Assembly (NCBI GenBank): GCA_016713025.1
Contig: JADJPZ010000002.1
Location: 1-64,000 of the forward strand
Source: Saprospiraceae bacterium
GTDB lineage: Bacteria > Bacteroidota > Bacteroidia > Chitinophagales > Saprospiraceae
Direction of reading: 5' to 3'
DNA: 64,000 bases
A model generated the notes under the pieces. That model was not told the DNA's origin, did not search any database, and worked only from the letters and a program-made list of their open reading frames with translations. Position numbers and translations under genes: made by a program. Within the stretch, counting starts at the first letter, position 1. The number at the start of each line of letters is the position of its first letter. Below, piece by piece: positions 43,812-52,890 of this stretch.

Positions 43812-44398
43812 ATGAATAAACCAACTTATATCAAAATCCTTGTAGGCATCACATCATTGGCCTTAATTTTTCATATGCTGATATTGCTAAAAATCATCCC
43901 TTACGACATCACTTGGGGTGGAAGATTAAAGACAGACCAGGAGATGTATGTTTTTGAAGCATTTTCGATTCTTGTCAATTCTTTCTTCATTTACATTCTT
44001 TTACAGAAAGGAAGTTATGTTAAAAACTTCTTCAGTGAAAGGACTATCACCATTATATTGTGGATGTTTTTTGGGATATTTTGCCTAAACCGAGATTTTG
44101 AAGTTGGATTCGTTGCGAAAGCTGAAATGCCAATAAAGATTGGTACTCTCGGAGTATTTTTCCCGCAAACATAGCAGAGCTATGGTGAAGACAAAAATAT
44201 GAGAAAGTGCCAATCTTTGCAGGCATTTCTGCTTGTAGTAGAGATTCAACTGCAAATTCTCGGTTAAATACCATAGGTAATTTTATTGCGAAAACAGCAT
44301 TTGAAAAGACATTTGTTGTCATTACATTGATAATTGCTTACTATTGTGGAAGATTAACGGATGATATTGGTTTTAAAATTATATTTGCATCAATCTGA
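43812..44398 (+). pseudogene. Four-helix membrane protein gene disrupted by a MITE
   Basis: The frame opens at ATG 43812 (YIKILVGITSLALIFHMLIL) and is cut at 44088. Removing 44089-44267 restores a continuous frame reading GIFCLNTIGNFIAKTAFEKT and ending at 44398, a protein of about 135 residues with four membrane helices. The exact restoration proves the gene was intact before insertion. Family unknown; small membrane proteins of this kind are common in this neighbourhood (DoxX follows). Confidence 0.85.
44089..44264. mobile_element. 176-bp fold-back MITE with TAA target duplication
   Basis: Begins ACCGAGATTTTGAAGTTG and ends, inverted, ACCGAGAATTTGCAGTTG; the inverted similarity continues to about 70 bp per side (GCTGAAATGCC..AAAGATTGG against GCAGAAATGCC..AAAGATTGG). 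TAA is duplicated at 44086-44088 and 44265-44267. No transposase inside, so it depends on a full element elsewhere. Confidence 0.9.
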
Positions 44399-44447
44399 AG
44401 AAGAAAAATAGCTCATCAGCAAGTAATTAAAAATAAAATGTAGAAAT

Positions 44448-44846
44448 ATGAAATCATTAGAACAATACTCCATCCTTAAGTTAGCACTCATCGCCATCTT
44501 TGCCATGCACTCCATCCCAAGCATATATACAGGCGATGTATATGGCTTTGGTAAAATGTATCTCGATACGCAGGGTTTTGCGCCCTTTGGTATCTATCTG
44601 GCATGGATGATCAAGCTATCGCATATAGGTCTTATCTTCAGTATTTTGACAGATAGATTTTTGAAAGTCATGGGATGGATTACTATTGCAGTGCTTGTAG
44701 TAGGTATCATTATGGTACATTGGCCTGATGGCTGGTTTGTAGTTGGCGGCGGTCGAAATGGTATTGAGTTTAATGTGTTACTTATTGCTTGTTTACTAAC
44801 GTTGATGTATCCGGAATGGCAATTTTTCAAGACAAATCAAAACTGA
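44448..44846 (+). CDS. DoxX-family membrane protein
   Basis: 132 residues with four membrane helices. LALIAIFAMHSIPSIYTGDV, FAPFGIYLAWMIKLSHIGLI and IMVHWPDGWFVVGGGRNGIE fit the DoxX/SURF4-like family (HW..G.....GG.E...). Such proteins often accompany redox or detoxifying enzymes; no direct partner is visible here. Confidence 0.85.
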   Translation: MKSLEQYSILKLALIAIFAMHSIPSIYTGDVYGFGKMYLDTQGFAPFGIYLAWMIKLSHIGLIFSILTDRFLKVMGWITIAVLVVGIIMVHWPDGWFVVGGGRNGIEFNVLLIACLLTLMYPEWQFFKTNQN

Positions 44847-44849
44847 GTG

Positions 44850-45139
44850 ATATACATTAGACATGATAAAATCAACTTGTGCCATAATCACCCGAAACTC
44901 ACAATTTCTGTTTGTTTGCAGATAAATGCAACTGCAATACAATATTTTATGAACCAACCTATTGCCTGGCAGGTTTAGAATTCATTAGCTGGATGATGAT
45001 AAGATATCAATGTGATTATGATAGTGATATAAAATCACTTTGTTGGTGCTCTGCATCCAAAGTTGTATTTGTCAAAGCATCATTCCAAAATCGATCTTTT
45101 ATTTGTAGGGGTTTTTCGAAATAGAATGATAAAACTAAA
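44850..45139. other. Intergenic DNA, possible small relic
   Basis: No gene. A REP-like half (TTTCTGTTTGTTTGCAGATA) lies at about 44905. On the minus strand near 45100-45020 an open stretch reads DRFWNDALTNTTLDAEHQQS with a stop soon after; it may be a lost gene end, family unknown. Confidence 0.35.
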
Positions 45140-45147
45140 TACTTTTG
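45140..45147 (+). promoter_or_regulatory. -7 element of the Crp-type regulator gene
   Basis: TACTTTTG matches TAnnTTTG, 28 bp before the start codon at 45175. A clear -33 TTTG is not seen at the usual distance. Confidence 0.45.
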
Positions 45148-45174
45148 TAGGAATTTAAGACCTTAATCCAAAAA

Positions 45175-45756
45175 ATGCAAAATTTACTTTTTGATTATAT
45201 CTCCACATACATAACTCTCACTGATGAGGAGAAAAATGCACTTACAGCTTTAGACTTATTTCATTTGTTCAAAAAGGGCGAGATATTGCTGAGAGAAGGT
45301 CAAATAACAGATAGAAGTTTTTTTGTATTAAAAGGCTGTATTAGAGTGTACTACATAATAGATGGTGAAGAAAAAACAACGGCCTTTTACACAGAAATGG
45401 AAGGCTTTAATCCACCTTGCGTACTTACAAAGACTCCATCAGAATATTATGTTTCTTGCTTGGAAGATTCATTATTGGTAATTGCAAATGAAAAAATGGG
45501 AATGGAAATGAATCAGAAGTTCCCAAAATTTGATACTATGTGCAAAAAAGTTTCAGAAGAATTATTGGCAAAGCAACAAATCAACTTTGACGAGTTCAAA
45601 ACATCTTCCCCGGAACAACGATATCTAAATTTAGTTGAAAAAAGACCTGATCTCATACAAAGAGTTCCTCAACATCAAATAGCAAGTTATCTGGGTATCA
45701 AACCTCAGTCATTGAGTAGAATGAGAGCAAGGATAGTTGACAAAAGTAAGAAGTAA
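45175..45756 (+). CDS. Crp/Fnr-family transcriptional regulator
   Basis: 193 residues. Cyclic-nucleotide-binding-like jelly roll at about 20-120 (LFKKGEILLREGQITDRSFF, FVLKGCIRVYYIIDGEEKTT) and a C-terminal HTH (QHQIASYLGIKPQSLSRMRA). No cysteine pattern for an iron-sulfur cluster and the cAMP-contact residues are not conserved, as in the many Bacteroidota Crp-like proteins with unknown ligand. It may regulate the following outer-membrane protein gene. Confidence 0.93.
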   Translation: MQNLLFDYISTYITLTDEEKNALTALDLFHLFKKGEILLREGQITDRSFFVLKGCIRVYYIIDGEEKTTAFYTEMEGFNPPCVLTKTPSEYYVSCLEDSLLVIANEKMGMEMNQKFPKFDTMCKKVSEELLAKQQINFDEFKTSSPEQRYLNLVEKRPDLIQRVPQHQIASYLGIKPQSLSRMRARIVDKSKK

Positions 45757-45866
45757 ATATATCTTTAAAGTGGTTATAAAAATTGCATTTTCTATAGCAA
45801 AAAACGTCAGTTATTAGAACATCCTTTTATTAACTTAAGTGAACGTTAGGTACTAAACCGGGCCTT

Positions 45867-45874
45867 TACCTTTG
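45867..45874 (+). promoter_or_regulatory. -7 element upstream of the outer-membrane protein gene
   Basis: TACCTTTG matches TAnnTTTG and lies 32 bp before ATG 45907. The start of a possible -33 (TTAG at 45846) is imperfect. Confidence 0.45.
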
Positions 45875-45906
45875 CACCATTATATAATCATAAAAAATTG
45901 TAAAAA

Positions 45907-46539
45907 ATGCAAAAGAAATTTTTAATGGTGAATCTTATTCTGATGATGACTAGTACTCTCCACATCAAAGCTCAGTATTATGGAAATGAAAGCGAATACA
46001 AAAAATATTTCGTAGGTACTTCACTATTTGTCATAATTGGTAATATAGCCGACGGCGGAAATCCTCCCAATTTTGTCCAACTCGATTTAGGTTATAGGCT
46101 TACTGGAAAAGATGTAATCAGATTTTCGCCAAAAACCTGGAAATATGCATGGCCCAACGGCATTCATCCATTTCTTAATGATGCTTATGGAAAGCCAGAA
46201 GAAAAGTTTCCTGGGTACGTACGTGAGTATGGTGTGACGGTCTCTTATCAACGATTTGTGTGGAAAGGATTATATACACAATTAGATGTAATGCCTACGC
46301 ATCAAGTTTTTGTAAATGATAATAAAAAGAAAATAGATAATGGTTTCCAAATTTTTAATTCATACCGTGTGGGTTATCACATTAAGCTCTTTCATGATAG
46401 ATTTTTCTTTCAACCATCGATCTGTGTGACACATCGTGCATATCATACCCAATTACCTGATGGCTTTAAACAGTTGGATGATAAATGGTCAAAATTTATC
46501 TTTCCGGAGCCTGGCTTAAATATAGGATATAACTTTTGA
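45907..46539 (+). CDS. Hypothetical outer-membrane beta-barrel protein
   Basis: 210 residues with a signal peptide (KKFLMVNLILMMTSTLHIKA). The rest has alternating beta-strands with aromatic girdle residues (FVQLDLGYRLTGKDVIRF, YGVTVSYQRFVWKGLYTQLD, VGYHIKLFHDRFFFQPSICV) and a terminal GLNIGYNF ending in Phe, usual for outer-membrane barrels. No known family; probably 8 strands. Has its own promoter between it and the Crp gene. Confidence 0.7.
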   Translation: MQKKFLMVNLILMMTSTLHIKAQYYGNESEYKKYFVGTSLFVIIGNIADGGNPPNFVQLDLGYRLTGKDVIRFSPKTWKYAWPNGIHPFLNDAYGKPEEKFPGYVREYGVTVSYQRFVWKGLYTQLDVMPTHQVFVNDNKKKIDNGFQIFNSYRVGYHIKLFHDRFFFQPSICVTHRAYHTQLPDGFKQLDDKWSKFIFPEPGLNIGYNF

Positions 46540-46587
46540 ATTGCATGCAGTTTCACTTAAATAAAAGCTCAATAAATTGAATAGAAT

Positions 46588-46650
46588 CCCGATGATCGTA
46601 GCACGTACGATCGTCGCTGTTTCTGCCTACTGGCAGATAAATGCAACTAA
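46588..46650. repeat. REP-like repeats upstream of AraC-type gene
   Basis: GATGATCGTAGCACGTACGATC makes a hairpin (GATCGTA/TACGATC, shortened to arms), followed by TTTCTGCCTACTGGCAGATA and AATGCAACT, which repeats the inner part of the REP at 38801 (TTTCTGCC...GGCAGA...TGCAACT). It lies before a TATCTTTG -7-like box at 46657-46664. Confidence 0.55.
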
Positions 46651-46687
46651 AAAGTCTATCTTTGCGTCCTTGATCAAAACATGTTAG

Positions 46688-47833
46688 ATGGATAATTCCT
46701 TCAATCATTATATTCTTGGGGTATTTGTTTCGCTTTTTTTAGCTGTTTTGCTCTTTACGAAAAAGGGTAAAAGTACTGCCGATATTATTTTAGGTATTTG
46801 GTTGCTTGTGATTGGGTTTCATATCTGGATGTTTTCTGGATTTATCAATAATCAGATCGACAAATATCCGCATCTGTTGGGAATATCATTGATAATGCCT
46901 TTTTTACATGGCCCTTTACTCTTTTATTATATTGTAACACTTACGAAACCACAAGATTTAAATTTAAAGTTGTTTTTGACTCATGCTGCTCTTCCTGTTT
47001 TTATCTTAATTTTGGATCTTCCATTCTTTATGTTAGAAAGCGAAGCAAAGATTTTTGTTTTTAAAAATAGTGGAAAAGGCTTTGAAAATGCCGTATTGAT
47101 ATCGCAAATTCTATTGAGCATCTCTGGATTAATTTACTTGTTTTTGAATTTCAAATTGCTCAATGAGCATAAAAAAAGGGTTTTGGCTCAGTTTTCCAAT
47201 CAAGAAAATATAAATCTCAACTGGTTGCGTATTTTGATTTATATGATGGCTGTCATTTGGATATTTATCATTTTCAGTGAAAGCGACCCGTGGATTTTCT
47301 CCTTATCCAGCATTTATGTTGTTGTGCTTGGTTATTTTGGAATTAATCAAGTGGGTATATTTACTAATAATTCTGTTGCTCTGGAATCTGTGAACAATTC
47401 TGAAGTAATAGAAGATATTGAACCTACAGAAGAAAAGAAAAAGTATGCTAAATCAGGATTAACCGAGGACGCTGCTTTTTCATTACATGAAAACTTAAAA
47501 AGCCTAATGCAGGAGAAGCAACTTTTTCAAGAAGCAGAATTGACTTTGGTCGAATTGTCCAATTATTTAAATGTTCATCCCAACTACCTATCACAAGTGA
47601 TTAACGAAAAAGAAGAGGTCAATTTTTATGATTACATCAATGGACTCAGGGTGGAAGAATTTAAAAGATTATTACTATTACCTGAAAATCAAAAATATAC
47701 AATCATAGCTTTGGCTTATGAATGTGGGTTTAATTCTAAATCAGCCTTCAATCGTATCTTCAAAAAACATACTAACCTATCTCCCACTGAGTATATGAAA
47801 GAACAAGGAATCAAAAACATAAAAGACTTGTAA
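46688..47833 (+). CDS. Membrane-bound AraC-family regulator
   Basis: 381 residues. Seven hydrophobic segments fill residues 1-230 (YILGVFVSLFLAVLLF, IILGIWLLVIGFHIWMFSG, PFLHGPLLFYYIVTL), then a linker and a C-terminal AraC HTH (LNVHPNYLSQVINEKEEVNF, LAYECGFNSKSAFNRIFKKH, LSPTEYMKE). This multi-helix sensor plus HTH architecture is common in Bacteroidota. Ligand unknown. The next genes (DUF2306, alpha/beta hydrolase, outer-membrane protein) are candidate targets. A TATCTTTG box at 46657 may be its promoter. Confidence 0.92.
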   Translation: MDNSFNHYILGVFVSLFLAVLLFTKKGKSTADIILGIWLLVIGFHIWMFSGFINNQIDKYPHLLGISLIMPFLHGPLLFYYIVTLTKPQDLNLKLFLTHAALPVFILILDLPFFMLESEAKIFVFKNSGKGFENAVLISQILLSISGLIYLFLNFKLLNEHKKRVLAQFSNQENINLNWLRILIYMMAVIWIFIIFSESDPWIFSLSSIYVVVLGYFGINQVGIFTNNSVALESVNNSEVIEDIEPTEEKKKYAKSGLTEDAAFSLHENLKSLMQEKQLFQEAELTLVELSNYLNVHPNYLSQVINEKEEVNFYDYINGLRVEEFKRLLLLPENQKYTIIALAYECGFNSKSAFNRIFKKHTNLSPTEYMKEQGIKNIKDL

Positions 47834-48024
47834 TCATTTTTTCAAAGAATTTGACCTTTTATTTTTAAAAGCATTAAATTATTTTAAGCAGTTGATAATC
47901 AGCTGTATAAAGTCACTATCTTATAAGTTGGGCCCATCAGTTTGCTTTTATAGAGTGCCAACTTACAAGGAAAAGCTTTAGTTGTCTCCATCTATATCAC
48001 CTTTGCAGAAAATATTAATTTTGC

Positions 48025-48651
48025 ATGAAAAAGGTAGTTTGGATATTCATCGTACTTCTTGCTTTATTAGTTGGAGTAGTTACTTCAATGTATTTATTTT
48101 ACGGTGTCTCTGAAGGGTTTTTAGAACTCAAATCTAAAGAAGTCATAGGAAGTAATACGTGGTGGGGTTTTCTTTATACCCATATTGCCACAGGTTCTCT
48201 CGCTGTCTTAATTGGCTGGATGCAATTTAGTAAAAAGATGCAAACCAGATATACACAATGGCACCGTACGATAGGTAAAGTATACGTAGTAGCTGCATTA
48301 CTCTGTGCTATTTCAGGCCTTTATATAGGCTTTTATGCCACAGGTGGCTGGGTAGCTGCAAGTGGGTTTATCTCTGTTGCTATTGTCTACTTTTATACTA
48401 CATTACAGGGTTATCTGACCATAAGAAATAAACAGATTGTTGCCCACCAAAATATGATGACTTATAGTTATGCGGCATGTTTAGCAGCAGTCACATTAAG
48501 AATATATATACCACTTTCATTTGCTTTGGAAATTGAATATATTTTAGCTTATTCTATCATTGCGTGGATGTCTTGGCTACCAAATCTAGGTATTGCATGG
48601 TGGGTCAATCAAAATAGGTCAAAAAATACAAGTCAAATGCAATTTGCCTAA
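48025..48651 (+). CDS. DUF2306-family membrane protein
   Basis: 208 residues with six membrane segments. THIATGSLAVLIGWMQF, QWHRTIGKVYVVAALLCAIS, KQIVAHQNMMTYSYAACLAA carry the conserved histidines and R/W positions of DUF2306, which may bind haem as in cytochrome b561-like proteins (inference). Function unknown. Gene upstream is the AraC-type regulator (190 bp). Confidence 0.85.
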   Translation: MKKVVWIFIVLLALLVGVVTSMYLFYGVSEGFLELKSKEVIGSNTWWGFLYTHIATGSLAVLIGWMQFSKKMQTRYTQWHRTIGKVYVVAALLCAISGLYIGFYATGGWVAASGFISVAIVYFYTTLQGYLTIRNKQIVAHQNMMTYSYAACLAAVTLRIYIPLSFALEIEYILAYSIIAWMSWLPNLGIAWWVNQNRSKNTSQMQFA

Positions 48652-48712
48652 TTGTCATAATGATGAACACTTTTATAATCAGAAATAATTTTTTTTAATT
48701 TAAATATTTTAT

Positions 48713-49741
48713 ATGTACAAAAACGTAATTTTATTTTTTGCTTTTTATTCTTTGCTCATGTCTTCTTGCACAGATGATCGTGATATCAAAGACAGTGGTA
48801 ATTTAGTACCAAAAACAGTAGTAGAAGACCCTAGTCTACCTACAATCAACATCAATGGAGCAAAACTTCATGCTCAAGCTTTTGGTCATAAAGATAGCAC
48901 CATAATAGTTATACTTCATGGAGGTCCAGGTGGTGATTTTAAGTATATGCTCAATTGTAAAAGCTTGGCAGATAAAGGATATCGTGTAGTTTTTTATGAT
49001 CAGATTGGATCTGGATTATCTCAAAGATTTCCTTATGAATATTATACCAAATTTGAGGCTGAAGCACTTAACAAAGTCTATTATGATGAACTCAGAGGTG
49101 TAATAAATTTTTACAAACAAAATGCAAAACAGAAAGTAGTAATCTTAGGCGACTCATGGGGAGGAATAATGGCTGTAGGCTACGCTGGCAAATATCCTAA
49201 TGAAATTGACGGTCTGATAGTAGGTGAACCAGGTGGCTTAAAATGGGCAGATATTGAAACCTATGTTAAAAATTCAATAGCATTTAAATTTTTTGGAGAA
49301 ACATTAAATGATATAACATTTAAGGATCAGATTGTTTCAGGGAAAGAAAATCAGCATGAAATCTTGGATTATCAATGGGGCTTAACTTCTGCCAAAAATG
49401 ACATAGTGGGCGAGAGAACTCCGGATATTGGTAATAATACGGTGTTTTACAAAAATACCAGGGCTGGTGCTGTAGTTTACTCTGCTATATTAGCTAATGG
49501 AGAAAAATACCAGGTTGATTTTTCTGCGGGGATAGAGCAATACAAGAAAAAAACATTATACATCTATAGCAGTGAAAATAAATCACATACGGATTCATGG
49601 GCTCAAAAAATATCTTCTGGTATCCCCAACAAAGAACTCTTCAAAGTTCAAGGTGTGGGCCACTCTGGCTTTTTTGACCAAAGAAATACCTGGATCACCA
49701 TTACAGAACCAAAAGTACTTCAATTTCTGAAATCAATATAA
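48713..49741 (+). CDS. Alpha/beta hydrolase lipoprotein (proline iminopeptidase-like)
   Basis: 342 residues. Lipobox LMSSC near residues 15-19. Alpha/beta hydrolase features: oxyanion loop VILHGGPGGDFKYM, YDQIGSGLSQRF, nucleophile elbow ILGDSWGGIMAVGYA (Ser near 149), acid probably in IYSSENKSH region and His in GVGHSGFFD. The HGGPG loop and DSWGG elbow place it near the S33 prolyl aminopeptidases. It sits 33 bp before an outer-membrane protein gene. Substrate not known; periplasmic or surface location by the lipid anchor. Confidence 0.9.
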   Translation: MYKNVILFFAFYSLLMSSCTDDRDIKDSGNLVPKTVVEDPSLPTININGAKLHAQAFGHKDSTIIVILHGGPGGDFKYMLNCKSLADKGYRVVFYDQIGSGLSQRFPYEYYTKFEAEALNKVYYDELRGVINFYKQNAKQKVVILGDSWGGIMAVGYAGKYPNEIDGLIVGEPGGLKWADIETYVKNSIAFKFFGETLNDITFKDQIVSGKENQHEILDYQWGLTSAKNDIVGERTPDIGNNTVFYKNTRAGAVVYSAILANGEKYQVDFSAGIEQYKKKTLYIYSSENKSHTDSWAQKISSGIPNKELFKVQGVGHSGFFDQRNTWITITEPKVLQFLKSI

Positions 49742-49774
49742 ACCAAAATTCCTAAATGCTAAAAAAAATAAAAT

Positions 49775-50446
49775 ATGAAACAATCAAAATATATCCTCCT
49801 TGTGTTAAGCCTATTTATTTTATCAAATGCTCTTAGAGCTCAAAGCATAAACTGGAATAATATAGAAACCACCAAACATATTGCCCATGCAAGTTTTGGT
49901 TTAGATTATTCTGTGGCTTATAGTCTTGGCTATGCCTACAAACTTGATAGTAAAATACCCATCTTTGTGAATGCTAATTTTTCAAAGCCTGCAGGTGAGA
50001 CTATTATCGATGATTTTAAAACTAAAATTGGTGCTCAAGTTTTACTTTTAAATCAAAATTCTTTCAAAGCTGCTATCATATTCAATGGCATATACCGAAA
50101 ATATGAAAATGATTTCGTGCGCCTTCAAAATTTTGGCTCTGAGTTAAAGGGCAATATTGGATATTATAAAAAGAGCTGGTTTATTGCTGCAGACGTTGGC
50201 TTTGATAAGGCCATTGTGACCCACTTTAAGCATAGTGACAAATTCAAGAAAGATGTCTATGCCGAAGTAAAAGATGGCTGGTACGAACCTGCTACTGGAG
50301 GCAATTTTAACTATGGTGGTCAAGCTGGTTTTTCGATTAGCAAATTTGATTTGACACTTTCTATTGGCAAAGTGATCGCTCAAGATTTTAAATCGGAGCC
50401 TGAGTTGCCATTTTATCTTAGTTTGGGTTTAAATGTGCGATTTTAA
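49775..50446 (+). CDS. Hypothetical outer-membrane protein
   Basis: 223 residues. Signal peptide YILLVLSLFILSNALRA, then beta-strands (HASFGLDYSVAYSLGYAYKL, FDLTLSIGKVI) and the terminal LPFYLSLGLNVRF ending in Phe, fitting a beta-barrel. No family recognised. Likely co-transcribed with the hydrolase 33 bp upstream. Confidence 0.7.
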   Translation: MKQSKYILLVLSLFILSNALRAQSINWNNIETTKHIAHASFGLDYSVAYSLGYAYKLDSKIPIFVNANFSKPAGETIIDDFKTKIGAQVLLLNQNSFKAAIIFNGIYRKYENDFVRLQNFGSELKGNIGYYKKSWFIAADVGFDKAIVTHFKHSDKFKKDVYAEVKDGWYEPATGGNFNYGGQAGFSISKFDLTLSIGKVIAQDFKSEPELPFYLSLGLNVRF

Positions 50447-50530
50447 TTTCAATTTCAAAGCCTAAATGGGGTATTTCAAGAATTTTTCCCTTGTCCTTTG
50501 GGCAGGAGGGAAAGTTTAATAAAATCATTA

Positions 50531-52044
50531 ATGATCAATTCCATGAATTCAAAAATAAAAAAAATAAACAGTATAGTCAGCCATATTAGCTTATTATGGG
50601 TCGCTTTAATTTTTGCAAATCCCTATATTATATTGGATATAGCCAAAAATTAAATGATAAGCCTGTTATGGTGATTGAACAATCCAAAGTAATCAAGATT
50701 CAAAATAAAAAGTTTACCCGAATTTCCGGAGGCATCTATGTGCCTGAAAACCGAAATATTAAAAATTCAAGATTAATTCAACTCCCTGTTGTCATTTATA
50801 AGTCTATCAACTCTAATTCTTCGGAGCCAGTCTTTAAATTGTCGGGTGGTCCAGGAGAATCGAATATCCCCAAAACAATATCTAATACTGACTTACTTAA
50901 AAACCATGACTTTGTGTTCATAGGTTATCGTGGCGTAGATGGATCCATACAGTTAAAGTCTAAAGAGCTTTCAAAAGCTATGAAAGGTCTAAATAATCAA
51001 TTGCTAAGTGATACTTCGCTTGATAATATTCAAAAGATTAAAAAAGAATACTTCGAAAAAATAAGGAGCAATGGCATTGACATAAATTCTTATACCATAT
51101 TGAATGTTATTGATGATATAGAATATGCAAGAAAAGCACTAAACTATAAAAAAATCAATTTGTTAAGTGAAAGTTATGGGACTAGGGTAGCTTTGATTTA
51201 TAGCTACAAATACCCGAGCATCATACATCGAACTGTAATGAATGGGTCAAATCCACCAGGTCACTTTTTATGGTATCCCGAAAAAACCGAAGAAATTCTC
51301 AGTAAATGGGATTCCATTTACAAGAACAATAACAAAGGGTCTATCAAAGAGGCTATGGACAAATCATTCAAAAATATGCCTGATAAATGGTCAATCTTTA
51401 AACTAGATAAAGATAAAATAAAGGCTGCTACATTTCTGTTACTTTTTTCTACCGAAACGGCAGTGATGGCTTTTGATTCATACTTTAAAGCTGCAGAAGA
51501 TGCCGATTATAGCGGACTTTTTTTGATGCAAAAATCATTTGATATTAATTCACCTCGAATGATTTGGGGAGATTTTTTTCAAAAAGGGCATAGTGCTGAT
51601 TATGATAATGAAGTAAAGTATCGGGAATATCTTCGGTCTTTTGATAATAAAACTATTTTAGGTGCAAACGTTTCCTTGCTAGTCTTTGGTAGCTCAGGGA
51701 CTTTGGATACTGAATCGATCCCAATAGAATATCAAAAATTACGGATCTCTGAAACTGAAACTTTGATTCTTAATGGCGAATTAGATGTATCAACACCTGT
51801 TGATTATACAAACAAAGAGCTCTTGCCTTACATGACCAACTCAAAACAAATTGTTCTTAAAAACATGTCTCATTCAGATGTGTCAAATGCTCAGCCTGAA
51901 AATTATAGAAAAGTGATTAATGAGTTTTTCCTAACTGGTACAATTGATACTAAAGCTTTTGAGACCAAACCAATAAATTTTAAACCTAAATACAAACTTC
52001 ATAGGAAGGCAAAATGGTGGTTTCCAATTATTGTTTTTTTGTGA
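50531..52044 (+). pseudogene. Alpha/beta hydrolase (S33-like), frameshift near the N-terminus
   Basis: ATG 50531 opens a frame with a membrane/signal segment (HISLLWVALIFANPYIILDI) that ends at a stop just after AKN near 50654; the rest of the protein continues in another frame (KLNDKPVMVIEQSKVIKIQN). One extra A in the AAAAATT run at about 50650 would join them into a protein of about 504 residues. The hydrolase part has LSGGPGESN, nucleophile LLSESYGTRVALIY, acid LNGELDVSTP and His KNMSHSDV, as in tripeptidyl-aminopeptidase-like S33 enzymes. A start at ATG 50596 in the second frame would lack the export signal. A homopolymer error is likely; a phase-variable run is possible. Confidence 0.75.
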
Positions 52045-52169
52045 TTAAGCTCATCTTTTTAAAATAAAATATATGACAGTGAACATAATGAGATGGAAAT
52101 ATTTCCCTGGGCAATTTGTGATGTAAAAACTAAACATGGAATTCAAAAAACATCGATAAATCCCCTGCT

Positions 52170-52192
52170 GGCGCGAGTTTGCAACTCGTGCC
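52170..52192. repeat. REP palindrome upstream of the REP transposase gene
   Basis: GGCGCGAGTTTGCAACTCGT plus GCC: arms GGC-CGAGTT/AACTCG-GCC, preceded by CTGCT. It is the inverted counterpart of 52855-52877. Confidence 0.75.
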
Positions 52193-52251
52193 ATAAACTT
52201 TTTTGGTAAGAATTTTGATAATCTCTATATACGGCCTAATTATAAAAGAGA

Positions 52252-52839
52252 GTGAGTACTAAGTACAAGTTTATAGATACTAATGGTATATACTTTGTAA
52301 GTTTTGCAACGGTATCATGGGTAGATGTTTTTACCAGGCTCACCTATATGGAAATATTTATTGAGAGTGTAAGATATTGTCAACAAAACAAAGGATTAAA
52401 TCTCCATGCTTGGTGCTTGATGAGCAATCATGCACATTTGGTATTTTCTAGATCAGGTCAATATAGTCATTCAGATATTTTACGTGATCTCAAAAAATTT
52501 ACTTCTAAAAACCTTATCGAAGCTATTGAAAACAATCCATCTGAAAGTAGAAAAGAGTGGATGATGAGCATTTTCAGAAACGCTGGTCAAAACAAAAGCA
52601 ACAATAAGGTATATCAATTTTGGCAACAAGACAATCACCCTATTGAACTTTTTAGTCCTGCTGTTACGTTTCAAAAGATAGATTATGTGCATAATAACCC
52701 TGTTGTGGCAGGTATAGTGAGCGAACCCGACCATTATTTACATAGTAGTGCAAGAGATTATTTAGGAATAAATGGTGTTTTGGATGTAGAGATTTTAGAA
52801 AGACCTATGAGTCTTGAAGGTTATGTGTTTAGTTATTGA
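52252..52839 (+). CDS. REP-associated tyrosine transposase (RAYT, Y1/HUH)
   Basis: 195 residues from GTG 52252. HUH motif in AWCLMSNHAHLVFS (H-A-H) near residue 63 and a probable catalytic Tyr in DYVHNNPVVAGI near 148, with FWQQDNHPIEL between. This is the stand-alone IS200-like TnpA-REP family that spreads REP palindromes and does not carry IS ends. REPs in opposite orientation lie 60 bp upstream (52170-52192) and 16 bp downstream (52855-52877), as expected for an active or recently active unit; more REPs follow to 53476. Confidence 0.92.
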   Translation: MSTKYKFIDTNGIYFVSFATVSWVDVFTRLTYMEIFIESVRYCQQNKGLNLHAWCLMSNHAHLVFSRSGQYSHSDILRDLKKFTSKNLIEAIENNPSESRKEWMMSIFRNAGQNKSNNKVYQFWQQDNHPIELFSPAVTFQKIDYVHNNPVVAGIVSEPDHYLHSSARDYLGINGVLDVEILERPMSLEGYVFSY

Positions 52840-52854
52840 TAGGTGTAGAGTAAA

Positions 52855-52877
52855 GGCACAAGTTACAAACTTGCGCC
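52855..52877. repeat. REP palindrome downstream of the REP transposase gene
   Basis: GGCACAAGTTACAAACTTGC plus GCC, followed by AGCAG. Its reverse complement matches the upstream REP with its CTGCTGG extension, so the transposase gene is bracketed by inverted REPs. Confidence 0.75.
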
Positions 52878-52890
52878 AGCAGCGGACGAT

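Noticed and set aside
44053..44398. Separate small genes at 44053-44322 (minus) and 44207-44398 (plus)
   Set aside because: The first lies on the MITE hairpin; the second is the 3' part of the disrupted membrane protein gene.
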